From Adiantum capillus-veneris (taxonomy: Eukaryota; Streptophyta; Polypodiopsida; Polypodiales; Pteridaceae): 64,000 nucleotides of DNA. This document shows, one piece after another, positions 32,602-44,779 of this stretch. The notes beneath the pieces were generated by a model that had not been told where the DNA came from, made no database searches, and saw nothing but the letters and a program-made list of their open reading frames with translations. The position numbers and the translations under genes were made by a program. Position 1 is the stretch's first letter. The number at the start of each line of letters is the position of its first letter. Location: NCBI GenBank assembly GCA_014529385.2, contig CM043967.1:82160278-82224277 (forward strand), given 5' to 3'.

Positions 32602-33514
32602 TGTCACAAGAATGGAGATAATAGAATTACAACGATAACAGAGATGTGATAAAGAGAGGAGGACAGATTTTCATGGTGAATAACATGGAGTTTTGATACA
32701 ATAGCACACCTCAATGTGAGGATCTCGAACCACCCCACCATCCCCGAGAAATTCTGTCACTTTCATACAACATCTCACTCGCGCTCATGCTTGTGCTCAA
32801 ATTTGCAATCTACAATAGAATCTCAAGTCTACAATCACCCTTGAAAATCACCCGCAATAGGACTTTGATATCAATCGTCCTCGAAAAATGTGCTCGTGCT
32901 TTTCTTCAAAAATAGGCCATTTTGGACGTGCAGTCCAATCTTGTGCTCCAAGTGAACCTGCAATATAAAAGAAAGAAGAAAGCGTGATAGTAAAACGATC
33001 CGTTGGGTTCACCTGTTTTTAATAAGTTTTGAGCTTTACAGTTGTTTTCAACAACTCATTTTTTTTGAAACAAAGCTCGTCTCATAGCATTTTGTTCATC
33101 TTGTTCCACTCTTCGACGACTGTGAGATACAAAAAAAAACATATCCTGCTCAGATTTGCTAAAAATGTTTGTGCAAAACAAAAAATTTGACAAAAATAGT
33201 GCGAAATAGAAATTTCTTACTTTTTTTCTTTATCTACGGGCTATAACGAGCATCAAAACAACAAAACTTGTAGAAACTCAAATAATAAAAAATGTTTCCT
33301 ATATTATAGGCTTCAATCTCTGCATACAAACTTTTTCAAAATCACACGTTAACACCTTCAAAAATAGCCCAAAAAGCGACTTTCGGGTCAAAAAATTTAT
33401 TGAATAAAAATGATCAAAATAGACTTCTACACAATGGGCAAACTTTAAAACAACCAAAAAATCCTAAAAAACGAAAATTTATGATCAAACACTTTGAAAT
33501 AAAGTCATGTTACA
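32602..33514 (-). repeat. right long direct repeat (candidate 5' LTR of G)
   Basis: Partner of 28892-29822. On the minus strand it ends TTGTGACA, and two bases later the text reads TGGGATTACAAC, which could be a primer site but is not matched to a known tRNA. Confidence 0.6.
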
Positions 33515-33539
33515 TAGAAGATCTTAAATTCAAACTACA

Positions 33540-35867
33540 TAAAAAACATCATCCATCTAATTAGTCTTCCTTGAATGATGACCTTCTTTATTAAGAACAA
33601 CAAAGTCTGGTGATCCACATAGAAGTGAAACACTTTCCCCACTAAATAGTGTTTGAATTTTGTGGTGCAAAATACCATTCCCAGTGCCTCTCTTTCAGTG
33701 GTAGAATTGCCCTCTTCAGTTTGTGCTAAACCTACACGTGGTGCTGTAGACTGGGTAGTCTATTTTGCCATTAGGCTGGGCTAGTATATCCCCCATTTCC
33801 ATTCTAGATGCATCAATATGCACATGAAAAATTACCTCCTAGTTTGGTTGGTAAAGAACTAGCTTCCTCTGCTGATTGCATCCTTCAAACACTAGAAACT
33901 TTGTTCACATTCTTCAGTCAAGATAAATTTATTCCCCTTCTTGGTCAACTGGTAGAGAGGTAATGTTTTGGCTGTAAACAAATGAATAAACCACTTGTGA
34001 AAATTCATATATCTAAGAAAGGAGCTCAACTTAAACACAGTTGTTGGGAGATCTAGCTTGCTCAACACACTTTACTTTATCACTGGCCATCTCAATTCCA
34101 TTTCTCGACACAATGTCTCCCAAAAGATGACCTTTTCACACCATGAATAATGACTTGAAGGGCACCTTTTGAGTACCATTTCCAAAAATAATAAATGCAT
34201 CTCTTCAATGGAGAAAATGGTAAAGTTATCCACAAATATGGCCAAAAACTTACATAGGAATTCACTAAATATTTCCATCATGCATCTTTGAAAAGTGGAT
34301 GGAGCATTACACAATCCAAGTGACATCACCATGTACATAAATGCTCCCCATTCAGTGATGAACGCAATCTTGGCCCTGTCCTTAGGTGCAACCTTCAGTT
34401 GAGTGTAGCCACTGTATCCATCCATGAAACTATACAACTTGTGGCCTGCCATCTCGTCTAGCATCATGTCTACGAAGGGTCATGGAAAAGGATCCTTTAT
34501 GGTTTGGGCACTAAGATTCTTGTAATCCACACACACCATCAGCTTCCCATTTTTCTTTGGGACTACCACTATAGGGGATAACCAGTCATTGTTTGCTACC
34601 TTTGTTATAAATTCCACCTTTAGAAGATTGTCTATCTCCTCTTTGACCTTCTTGGCATAATTAGAATTCATTCTATACCTCTGCAATCTGACTAGTCTGG
34701 CATCAAGTTTTAGTAATATCCTATGCACACATACTTTTGGATCTACACCTTTTAGATTTGTATGATCCTAGGCAAAGAGATCCTTGATTTTCTAAAACAG
34801 TTCCTTTGCCTTCTCTTTGATCTTTGGTTTGAGATGCTTCTTAATTTTGATCATTCTAGGGTTTTCTTCTAAATCGAGATTCCAGTCTTCTACTTCTCAA
34901 TCATCCAGAAGCAACCAGTTTGGGCCATCTCCCTTTCTTTTAGCCATCAAATCATCCTCTTTCTCAGTTTGAATACCAGTAGCATAGTCGTTGAAAGGAT
35001 TGACTACATCCAATAGGTCATTTTGAATGTTTATCTCCTTAATTCTAGCGCTCCCTTCATCTCGACTTTACTCCCCCACTAGTCTGAAATTGAACTTGTC
35101 TAGTATAAGTGTGGTATTGGCTGTTCTGGTGGCCTGTCATCCAGCTGAATTGAACTTGTCTCTCTCGAGAATTCATTTTAGTAAATTGCTTTGGATACTG
35201 TCTCTGTTGTACCTCGGTCTACTGCTTGTCCATTAGCACAACACTCAGATCTATCTCTCTTAATATTCATAAAAGCAAGTATTTTTTTATTTTCTTTGTT
35301 TCATGCTTCTTACATAATTCTTCAGGCCTTAAAGCTTTCTTCCAGCTTCTTATATTGTCAGTTTTGATCTGAATTCTTTTGATGGGCCCTTGAATGGTTA
35401 ATGTCTTATTTGATTTATCATGAACGGCACTAGCAATTATAAGCCATGGTCTATCCAAAAGTATTCCATATGCTCCTTGCACATCCAAGACTAAGAAGCT
35501 TGTTTTGAACTTTTCCGTTCTTATTCTGATATGAAGATTTTCAATCAGTCCAGATGCCTGAACTAATGGACCTTTGCCTGGCCCCTCTTCACTGTAGTGT
35601 TTCCAACTTTAGTCAAGTCTAATATGAGTTGTTCTACCTCTTTCAATAGACTCTCTCCACCGTAGCAATCATGTATTCATTTGATCCAAATGCTCCTGGC
35701 ATACTTGAAGACTTGGACAACAGCATCTAAATTGTTCTAGAAACTTCTTCACAAGTTTTTTAGTGATTTTTGATGCCAGATCCGTGTATTCTTTCCATTT
35801 ATTAGCTACTTTCTCGATGCCCTTCGCCTTCCAAACTGCCCTTTGCTACTCCCATCTCTTGGTTTTC
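33540..35867 (-). pseudogene. protease-RT-RNase H part of gypsy element E
   Basis: From right to left: a protease-like block with TVKRGQ and AYGILLDRPWL (35640-35420), RT from about 34728 with VVPKKNGKLMVCVDYKNL, then KLYSFMDGYSGYTQLKV, FITEWGAFMYMVMSLGLCNAPSTFQ and FVDNFTIFS (34467-34200). The active site has N where the second D is expected. RNase-H-like sequence continues, broken, to about 33540. A stop separates 34728-34480 from 34467-34072. The RT pattern (GYSGYTQ, CNAPSTFQR) resembles the Tat/Athila side. Integrase is missing on the left, where the repeat of G begins. Confidence 0.75.
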
Positions 35868-35987
35868 CGTTGGGAGAAGAGGGGGAGATCGACCGCTTAA
35901 AATATTCAACACAAGCTTCCAAGCAATCACCATCAAACTGTCCACCTCTTCTTCCAATTTCCAAGCACACACACTCACCTAGACTAT

Positions 35988-36024
<37 letters not shown>

Positions 36025-36560
36025 CATAGAATTGACATAGACAAGCTTGCAAGAGAGTGTAAGAGATGTGTAAGAGATGGAGACTAGATTAGAGAGTACA
36101 GAGCAAATAACCATAGCTTAAGAGAGTAGAGAAGAGAATCTGCAAGAGAAAGGCCTAAATCTAACCCCAAACGCCACGGCACCTCTCTTGTGGAGTTGGT
36201 ATTTAATATATTATTTTGAGTTTAAGGTGCCAAAAATTGAGGCCCCTCTTTTACAACCACTTCCACTTTTGTAAATGAGTGAAGCTCATTAGTTCTTGAA
36301 TGACCCATAAGGGGAGTTCCCACTACGACTATTTACAGAGCCATAGTGGCTTATTGAAATGATGTTCTAAGATACTATGCAAATATAAAATGGCCAAGAG
36401 TAATTACCGTCGCCTCTTCATCAACTCCCCGCATTCCACTCTACAAAATCATCATCAACTCAATTAGTAAAATAAATAGACAGCACATAATTAACCATTA
36501 CGCCCAGCTATCCCAATTGCAGCTAACCACTACAACAAGAGGGTGCCCAGTCTCGTAACA
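35868..36560 (-). mobile_element. 3' LTR of F
   Basis: 693 bp. It contains a CA run at about 35989-36019 that is much shorter in the other LTR (42641-42650). The outer end reads CGTTGGG where the other LTR has TGTTGGG. Confidence 0.88.
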
Positions 36561-36571
36561 TCCCTCCCACT
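36561..36571 (-). other. polypurine tract of F
   Basis: Minus strand GTGGGAGGGA directly before TGTTACGAGAC. Confidence 0.75.
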
Positions 36572-36615
36572 AGGGATAGCAACTGTACTCAATTGCTCAA
36601 TAAAGAAATCAACTG

Positions 36616-38082
36616 GACTGTGAGTGATGGAAAGTGTGGAGAAGTTCGGGAAAGTTGCGAAAAAACTTTTCAGGCATCCATTTGGCATCCTCTCTAGGGT
36701 GGCCCTTGAAAGTCAAAAGGTAACGGTTATAAACCATTCTAGTGCGTGTATTGGTGGTCTCATGGTCAACTATTTTGTCAGGGATGAGTTTCTCTTCTTG
36801 GTCTACAAGTGAAGGTGGGTCTTCATAAATGTGGTGTGTAGGTAGGGGTCCTCGGAATGGGCGTAAAAGACTAATGTGAAACGCATTGTGACTGTGCCAA
36901 TGTGCAGGTAGTTCTAAACGGAAAGAAACATCATTAATGACAACTGAAATTCTGAAAGGTCCATAAACACGAGGAGCAAGCTTAACAAAGACATTTGTAT
37001 CAACACTTTTGATCCTGCGTTTTTCAATGCGAAGTAAAACATGATCACCTTCTTTGAATTGGTGTGCCTTGTGGTGCTTTTTTGCATGCTTTGTGTAAAG
37101 TTCTTGTGAGAGTGAAATATCATGAAAGTTAGTAGTGAAATCATCAGCGGGGCAGGCACAACATTAGAAAAACGTGAAGTAGGAGTAGGAAGAGAGTGAC
37201 CATATACAATTTCAAATGGAGACTTCCCCGTGGCAGTGTGAGTGGTGTTGTTGTATGCAAATTGCAAAATATGTATGTAATCATCCTATTTCTTAGGTTG
37301 AGAAGAAACATAAGCCTTTAACAAGTCAATAATAGTGCGATTGGTGACTTCGGTTTGACCATTGGATTCAGGATGGAATGCATAAGTGAAGTCAAGTGTA
37401 GTGCCAAGATTTTCAAATACAGTAGTCCAAAAAGCACTACAAAATTTTGAGCCTCGATCAGAAATAATCACTTTAGGCAAACCATGATGTGGAAAAACAG
37501 TCTTAAGAAACAAAAGTGCAGCTTGATGTGCTGTGAGTGTTTTCTTACATGGAACAAAGTACGCTTGTTTAGAGAAACGATCAATAATAGTCCATATCAT
37601 GTCATGTTTGTGCGTTGTGAGTGGGAAACAGTTAACAAAATCCATTGAAATATGTTCCCAAGGTCTTGCAGGAATGGAGAGAGGGTGTAAAAGTCCCAAT
37701 TTCTTACCTGTATAGCTGCTTTGATTTTTTGACAAATCAAACAAGTTGACACATACTGTTTAACATCCATTCTCATAGTAGGCCAATACAAATCACGACA
37801 TAAATTTTGAAAAGTTGTAGCAAATCCTCTATGTCCAGCGTAAGGAGGTTTGTGCAATTCTTCAATAATTAATGTACGGAAAGGTTTAGTCACACACAAT
37901 TTCTGCTTGAAATAAAGGAAGTTTTCTTGAATAGTGTATTCGAGAAATGTGTGTACAGAATTATCAAGCATGTGCAACCATGTCGTTTTGAAGTCATCAT
38001 CATGTGCATAAGTGTCAGGCATAGTGTCAAATGAAGTTCCCGTAATGGTTGATAGATGATTAAGTGAGGGTCTTCTACTCAA
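36616..38082 (-). pseudogene. integrase with chromodomain of F
   Basis: The zinc finger reads HKPPYAGHRGF ... CLICQ (about 37830-37740). The core has MDFVNCFP (about 37650), ISDRGSKF (about 37460) and HPESNGQTEVTNR (about 37360), so D, D and E are all present. The C-terminus (37267-36900) shifts frame. The last part, about 36805-36616, reads EKLIPDKIVDHET, YLLTFKGHPREDAKWMPE, NFPELLHTF. This is the W-K-G-x-P...A-x-W pattern of a chromodomain, which targets integration to modified chromatin in known chromoviruses. Three frames are needed for the whole. Confidence 0.82.
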
Positions 38083-38184
38083 AGCATCAGCTACAACGTT
38101 TTCTTTACCAGGTTGGTATTGAATGTTGGGCTGAAAACTTTGAATAAAAGCGGCCCACTTAATATGTCTATCATCTATTAAGGG

Positions 38185-39793
38185 CTAAGAAAGTAAATAT
38201 TTGATACTTTGTTGATCAGTTTTAATGATCAAGTCAGTACCCATTACATAGTGTTTCCAGATTTTCAATGCATGTACCACAACAGTCAACTCTTTATCAT
38301 AAGTACTGAACTTTAATTCAGACGGTTCGAATTTACGACTTTCGAAAGCAATTGGATGGTTATCTTGCATAAGGACTGCACCGATACCTTTTTCACTAGC
38401 ATCAGTGACTACCACAAAGAATGGTCTTTCAAAATCAGGCAATTGTAATACAGGTGCATTAGTCAAAGAATGTTTAAGTGCATTAAATGAGATTTCTTGC
38501 AAATCAGTCCATTCATAAGGCGTGTTTTTCTTCAACAAGAGAGTCAAATAATGTGCTTTGTAAGAAAAATTACGAACAAATTTCCTGTAATAGCTACAAA
38601 GACCAATAAAAGATCGTAGCTCATGCAAGTTTTTGGGTCTAGGCCAGGATTGAATGGCTTCAATTTTCTTTGGATCGACATGTATTCCCTTACCTAATAC
38701 AATGTGTCCCAAATATTCAATTTCAGATTGGAAAAATGAACTCTTTTCAGGATTCAAATACAAGTGATTTTGTGCAAGCAGATCAAATACAGGTGTTAAA
38801 TGCTGCTTATGCTCTTCTTCAGATTTACTGAATACCAAAATGTCCTCAAAAAAATAAAACAAAAAATCTTGATGGTCAATGAAAATTCGATTCATCATGC
38901 GTGTGAATGTAGCTAGTACATTTGTCAAACCAAATGGCATGACAAGAAATTCATAATGTCTAGTTTGTGTTCTGAAAGCAGTTTTGTAGACATCATGTTC
39001 AAACATTTTGACTTGGTGATACCCTGATTTAAGGTCAATTTTAATTGCTAAAGATGTGTGCCCCTTTCAGTTTGTCTAGTAGATCATCCACTCTAGGAAT
39101 AGGAAACCTATTCTTAATGGTGATCTTGTTTAAAGCCCTGTAGTCGATACACATACGAAAGGTTCCATTTTTCTTCTTGACAAGAAGTACTGGAGCTCCG
39201 TATGGTGAACTACTAGGTTGGATTAGGCCTCGGTCAGGTAAATCAGTGATTTGAGTTTGTATTTCCCTGTGTGCGGTAGGATTTACACGATAAGGTGCTC
39301 TACAAGGAGGTTCACTACCCGGTATGATGTCAATTTTGTGGTCTTTTGGGTGTGATGGTGGAATTCCAGGTGGCAGATCATGCATGAAACAATCTTTAAA
39401 TTGTGAGAGAAATTCATCGTGTGTGGAATTACGTGAAGTTTCAGTTTCAGCAAAAATATTTACCAATACTATATATGTTTTCCCCTGCTTTCGAATTGCT
39501 CGTTTGGCTTGAGTGTGAGAGAGGAGTGGAAAATTTTGATGTGCTAGTGTTGCTTGGATGGAGAAGGTTTTATTATTATGAGTGAGAGACATTGTACATG
39601 TTTTGTAATTAATCAACGGGTCAAATTCATGACGAAATGGCATTCCCAAAATCATGTCAAGACCATGCAAAGGTGCTACCAAAAATGTACGTGTTTGTGT
39701 AAATTCACCAATGCAAACTTCAACAGTGACTTGAGTTTTACAATTAAAACGTTGATTATTAAAAACAGTTTTGACCTTGTGAGGTGATGAAAT
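38185..39793 (-). pseudogene. protease-RT-RNase H of F
   Basis: Protease ends with [12 protein letters not shown] (about 39650). RT begins in 39682-39041 with [20 protein letters not shown] and [14 protein letters not shown], and continues in another frame at 39006-38185 with FRTQTRHYEFLVMPFGLTN. The active site reads FFEDILVFS, with E in place of the first catalytic D. RNase H has VVVTDASEKGIGAVL and STYDKELTVVVHALK. A frame change lies between 39041 and 39006. The frame is otherwise long and clean. Confidence 0.85.
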
Positions 39794-41076
39794 TTAAGAG
39801 AGTGACAGTTGCTGTGCCAATCGTGTGGAAATGAAATCATGGCTACTACCATCATCTAGCAGAATGGTGACATTTTCACCCTTAACAGTGCCTTGCACCT
39901 TAAACAAAGTGTGAGGAGATATAGGAGTAACTGAGGATGTGTTGTCATCGTTATCATAATCAGGATCATATCCCTCACCGTAGTTAACTTCCACTTCAGT
40001 GTCGTCGGGTGTAGCATCTTCGATGAGGTTAAGAGTAGCTCCGTTGGGGCGGTTGTTGTTGAAGGGTTTTTGACTTGAAATCCTGTTCACTCCATTTGAA
40101 TGGCCATTGGATTGACCATTTCCCTTAGCATGACCATTTGGGCACTTATCTGCATAGTGACCATACTGAAAGCATTTAAAAAACTTCACATTTTTGCTAC
40201 CATTAGAATTTGGAGGAGAACGCTGGATGAAAGGATGTTGGTTGCCTCGTTGCTGGGTGTTGTTGTTGTTGTTACTCGTATGAGGTTGAGCAGTTACAGA
40301 AGGATTGTCAAATCTATGTCTCTTGAAAAAAGTACGGCTTTGGTGTTTGCTTCTGTCAAAGTTAGGAGAGAAAGGAGGTCTCTTCTTTGCGGTTAGTGTT
40401 AGCAGGTTGATCAGTGTGAGAGGAATGTCCACCTTTCTTATTTTCTACGTTGAGAGCCAAATTAATGGCCTTTGATAGAGAATCTGGTTCGAACATATCT
40501 ACCTCAGCACTAATTTGTAGTGCCAAGCCTGATATGTACTTTCGCTTCAATTTCTTGCGACTAACATGTTCAATAGCTTGCAATTGAATTAGACAATTCC
40601 AAAAACGGTCAGTGTAACCCTGTACATCTTCATCTCTACCCTGTCGAATTAAATCCCATTGACGTTGTGATTTAGCTTTGTACTGTGTGGGAAAAAATTG
40701 GGGTAAAACACTTTTTTGAATGCATTCCAGGTGCGTGGTCTTCTACCGTGTTGTTTGGTTGCGTTCCACCACAATGCAGTGCTACCGGATGCACACTTTA
40801 CCGTTTCACGCTCGGGAAAGTCTTCATCATGAAAGTAGTCATCTAGTTGACTAACCCATGCTAGAACCGTGCTAGCATCTTTAGTGCCATCAAAATCTTT
40901 AAAAGTGAAGGCTTTTCTGCTAATTTAGTTTTTCTTGGGTGGTGGTGAAGATTCGGTGCGTGCAGAATGCAATAATTTATCTTCAAGTTCTTGCCTTCGC
41001 ATGCGTTCATATGTGAGTGAATACGGTAATTTTGAAGTTGCTCTGCACTCGTGGGTGCATGAGGAAGGTGTGCCAT
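39794..41076 (-). pseudogene. gag and protease start of F
   Basis: ATG at 41076. Capsid continues over frames about 40900-40370 with YISGLALQISAEVDMFEPDSLSKAINLALNVE in the clean part. An Asn/Gln-rich linker follows, then zinc knuckle CFQYGHYADKC (CFQCGH expected, one Cys replaced by Tyr). Protease ILLDDGSSHDFIS (about 39860) has DDG where D-S/T-G is usual. The start lies 1.4 kb from the primer site. Confidence 0.78.
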
Positions 41077-41079
41077 TTT

Positions 41080-42505
41080 TTTATTTTTTTAAAATAAATA
41101 AATACTTAAATGTTAATGCTTAAAAAGTCTATTTGGTGATATTCACAGATGCAATATGCGGAATAAAATAAAATAAATAATAGAAATGTAATGTACTTAG
41201 TTGAGAAAGAGCGGTGGCGTCCAGTCCAGAATGGCGATGTGCTAGAAAATTGCCAAAGAGTAGATAGTCCAACGATGTGTCACTGAGCCCGTTGAATTTT
41301 ACAGCGTCCAGTCTCCCTTAGTCCCAAAATTAATGGCAGTCAGTTGGTAACGAAAAGTAAGGTTTACTGTAGCTTGAATGAATAGGAACGGCTTCCGTGA
41401 AAGGTAAATCCAAAGGTCATCGAACTGTTATTTTGATTGGTATTTGTACGTCGATTGAAGAAGTCACCCTTTTTGAATTATAACCGTGAGCGTAGAAAGG
41501 GCAAAGAGCGGGACGGACGGCCCTCAACTTTGAGCTTGATTTAACAATGCATTGAAGGTCTGCAATGGGGAAGTGCAAGAGGTGTGGCTTAAGTGATCAA
41601 AGCATTGCTTGTAAAGGCATTGGAGCCACTAGATGAGGGTTTTTGTAAAGCCTTTGAGGGTAGGTTTTTGTAGAGCGTTTGAAGATAAGCTATAATGGGC
41701 GGCCGGACAAATTTAAGCCACCCTTTAATTTTATAAAAGGTGTGTGAAGACTATCAAAAGCCTGGCATGGCGGGTTGGTCGTCTGCAGGCAGCGCGCGAG
41801 TACGATGCATCGCTCAGAGTGGCGCGCAGAGCAGGCTTCGGACCACGAGGGGGTGACGGTCTTTACCCAGCAGGCCTAGGCGACGGCATCTATGGCAGTT
41901 GCGGCCAATTTCGTGCAGGTTGACATCTCGACTTGGAGGTCCTTCCCACGGTCGGATCTCGAGTTAGAGTCATTGCTAGGCAGCCCTTCCCACAGCAGGG
42001 TTGAACCGGATGGTGGAATTTGGGTATATAGTATGGTTGAATCGAGGAAGCTCAAGGCAAGGAGAATTACCAAACTTTAGGTTGTCAAGTAGGAGAATTA
42101 TGGCAGTTCTCTGAGGGTTTCGATGGCTCTTTCCATCCTTCCTTCTATCTTCGATCCTTCTTTCCTTCCTCTTTAATTAAGCCTTCTGATGTCGTTTATC
42201 ATGACAAAACAGGTACTCATTAGAAGTCAAAATCTTCTGATTCTCCAAGCTTTTACTTTCTTCTTGCCGATTAGCCGCCAATTCACCCGCAATTGAAAGA
42301 TGCTTGCCAATTATTCCTTCATTCACCGCCAATTAGAGACCAAGCCAGATTTGTTACGACAATTTGACCTACTCAGCTTTGAATTTCCACAATCCCTTGA
42401 GCCTTTGTATTCCAATTTTTGGTAAATTGCAAATTTTGAGATTGTCGATCCGAGAATCTGCTTTCTTGCAGTTGAAATATGTTTCCAATTAATTCGAACC
42501 TGTTT
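41080..42505 (-). other. long leader of F with a GC-rich segment
   Basis: No element gene is expected here. Bases about 41750-42020 are clearly GC-richer than the rest and, on the plus strand, 41892-42080 gives a 62-codon ORF (VDISTWRSFPRSDLELESL). This might be a captured host-gene piece. I do not recognise it. Confidence 0.4.
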
Positions 42506-42517
42506 GCTCTAATACCA
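42506..42517 (-). promoter_or_regulatory. primer-binding site of F
   Basis: Minus strand TGGTATTAGAGC one base inside the LTR. Confidence 0.87.
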
Positions 42518-42518
42518 C

Positions 42519-43193
42519 TGTTGGGAGAAGAGGGGGAGATCGACCGCTTAAAATATTCAACACAAGCTTCCAAGCAATCACTATCAAACTGTCCACCTCT
42601 TCTTCCAATTTCCAAGCACACACACTCACCTAGACTATGACACACACACACAATAAACATAGAATTGACACAGACAAGCTTGCAAGAGAGTGTAAGAGAT
42701 GTGTAAGAGATGGAGACTAGATTAGAGAGTACACAGCAAATAACCATAGCTTAAGAGAGTAGAGAAGAGAATCTGCAAGAGAAAGGCCTAAATCTAACCC
42801 CAAACTCCACGGCACCTCTCTTGTGGAGTTGGTATTTAATATATTATTTTGAGTTTAAGGTGCCAAAAATTGAGGCCCCTCTTTTACAACCACTTCCACT
42901 TTTGTAAATGAGTGAAGCTCATTAGTTCTTGCATGACCCATAAGGGAAGTTCGCACTACAACTATTTACAGAGCCATAGTGGCTTATTGAAATGATTTTC
43001 TAAGATATTGTGCAAATATAAAATGGCCAAGAGTATTTGCCATCGCCTTTTCATCAACTCCCTGCATTCCACTCTACAAAATCATCATCAACTCAATTAA
43101 TAAAATAAATAGACAGCACATAATTAACCATTACGCCTAGCTATCCCAATTGCAGCTAACCACTACAACAGGAGGGTGCCCAGTCTCATAACA
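42519..43193 (-). mobile_element. 5' LTR of F
   Basis: 675 bp, minus strand TGTTATGAGACTGGG to CTCCCAACA; partner of 35868-36560. Confidence 0.9.
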
Positions 43194-43400
43194 TTTTAGC
43201 AGTCGTTTTCTCCTCTTCATCAGGAATTCTCTAGTCACAACTTTGATTGGCACTTTCTCTAATGCCTTTTTGTCAGGTTTTGTTGGCTTCTCATTTTCTA
43301 GACATTGGGTTGCGAAATGCTCGTATTTTCCAGATGTATAATAATTCAGGTTTCTCATCGCAAAGTCTCCTCTTCCCTTGCCCTTGCCTCTACTAGCACC
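43194..43400 (-). pseudogene. gag zinc-knuckle fragment of element E
   Basis: YYTSGKYEHFATQCLENEKP resembles a CCHC knuckle with the first cysteines lost. A lysine-rich tail follows (LMKRRKRLL). It abuts the F 5' LTR and, in the minus direction, would continue into the protease region at 35867, so F sits between the two parts of E. Confidence 0.5.
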
Positions 43401-43539
43401 CCGGAGAGGTCACCTAATAAAAATATAACCTATCAGGTGAGTTCAACAGAAGGGTATTTAAAGTTCTTGAAACTTACAGAAATATATAATCTTATAACCT
43501 GTACAACAAATTTAATCTTGTATTGACATTCTTTGTCTT

Positions 43540-43542
<3 letters not shown>

Positions 43543-43588
<46 letters not shown>
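43543..43588 (+). repeat. (CT)n microsatellite
   Basis: Uninterrupted CT run of about 46 bp. Confidence 0.95.
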
Positions 43589-43592
<4 letters not shown>

Positions 43593-43599
43593 TTTGTTC

Positions 43600-44146
43600 A
43601 CACTGTAAACTACCTCACATTCTCTAGTCATGTCCAATCCCCGCACACCTTGGTCTAGAGGTGAACGGAGATCATAACAACCGAGTTATAATCTCGTCTT
43701 TATTGTTCAATACCTATATTTGTGGGTACAAGAATTCTACACATCCACGTCTACATGATAGTGCATGTAGTGGAAAAAACCCCTTTGCCTCTTCTCTAGC
43801 TGTAGAATTTCACAACATCTTAAGATCTTTTCACAATAGATCTTTTCACCGTTCGTCTAACTCTAATTTTTTTATCGTAATCTCGAAGGTAGACTCTAAT
43901 ATAAAAAATCAATCCAAAATCTTATCTTAAATCAAACCTAATTGAACATGTGGTGATTCGGTCCATTGAAGGGTAAAAGACATACCAATGGGGCTACTAG
44001 CTGTGTAGATGTGAATGGGCCTCACATATACAAATACATCAATGCAAGAGTTTAATACTCTCACCTCTCCACCATGTTGATCCATGACCCAGGTGATGGG
44101 ATAAAGTCCTCCTCGAAGGTGGCCCACCCGCCACTCCCCAGGTGAT
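43600..44146. other. unassigned DNA
   Basis: No supported gene. The phrase CCAGGTGATGGGATAA occurs twice, about 49 bp apart (44089 and 44138), next to the foldback. Confidence 0.4.
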
Positions 44147-44429
44147 GGGATAATCCCGTCTTGATGCAAACTCTTGCTGCGTCACTTTGCTGCCACCACC
44201 TGTCTGGATTGGTTGTCCTCTCCTCCCTAATACCCCTCCACTCCTCTCTTTCATGCCAGTCAGGTCTGGCATCTGTGCATCTGACCTCCGATGTTTCATG
44301 TAGTCGCGCATGCGTCTCCTCATCCAAGGATCGTCTCTGGTATCAGGGAGGAGAGGACGACCAATCTAGGCAAGTGTTGGCAGCAAAGTGACGCAGCAAG
44401 AGTTTGCATCAAGACGGGATTGTCCCCGA
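44147..44429. repeat. foldback: 88/91-bp inverted repeat with a 104-bp loop
   Basis: Arm 44147-44234 is the reverse complement of 44339-44429 with about ten differences. It includes the unbroken 39-bp stretch 44154-44192 (starting CCCGTCTTGATGCAAACTC). A transcript of either strand would form a long hairpin. Confidence 0.9.
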
Positions 44430-44775
44430 TGCAGCGTCGCAATAAGATAATCCTTAGAGGCTTTATCCTGATTCCTCCAAGAGACCATGACACACTACAG
44501 TGTGTCAAAAAACCTGTTTACACAACTGTTGTATGCGGCCCATCACTTGCTTCCCCTCAGGGGTCATAATGGTCTCATCGGACATACGATTGATGAGGTA
44601 AGCGTATCACTTTGGCATGTCCCTCCCATGAACTATAGCAACCCTGTCCGATGAATGCTCGTCATCCAGGCCTCTTGGTGACCACGATGCACTGTTCAGG
44701 TCACTCCTAAGCATCTTCGACGCAGTGGTGGCTGGGACACCGGCCACTCTCAAACGCATAGGTAGTATAATCCTT
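44430..44775 (-). pseudogene. unrecognised coding relic
   Basis: Minus strand reads MRLRVAGVPATTASKMLRSD, then SWSPRGLDDEHSSDRVAIVH, and after a shift AYLINRMSDETIMTPEGKQ. The composition looks like protein, but I cannot name the family and stops interrupt it. Confidence 0.3.
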
Positions 44776-44779
44776 CGGT

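Larger units (their letters stand above)
28892..33514 (-). mobile_element. candidate old gag-only LTR element G
   Basis: Two diverged direct repeats (28892-29822 and 32602-33514) enclose a minus-strand gag relic. Each repeat begins TGTCACA and ends TGTTACA, a 7-bp imperfect inverted terminus of the TG...CA kind. By eye about three quarters of bases match in the second half. No matching target duplication is visible, so the LTR reading is an inference. Confidence 0.5.
35868..43193 (-). mobile_element. Ty3/gypsy chromovirus F, full length
   Basis: LTRs 35868-36560 and 42519-43193, primer site 42506-42517, purine tract 36561-36571, and gag, pol and chromodomain in order on the minus strand. The flanks are TTTTC and TTTTA, a 5-bp duplication with one difference. 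LTR copies differ at about 22 sites by eye plus a CA-repeat length change. It splits element E between gag and protease. Confidence 0.9.
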
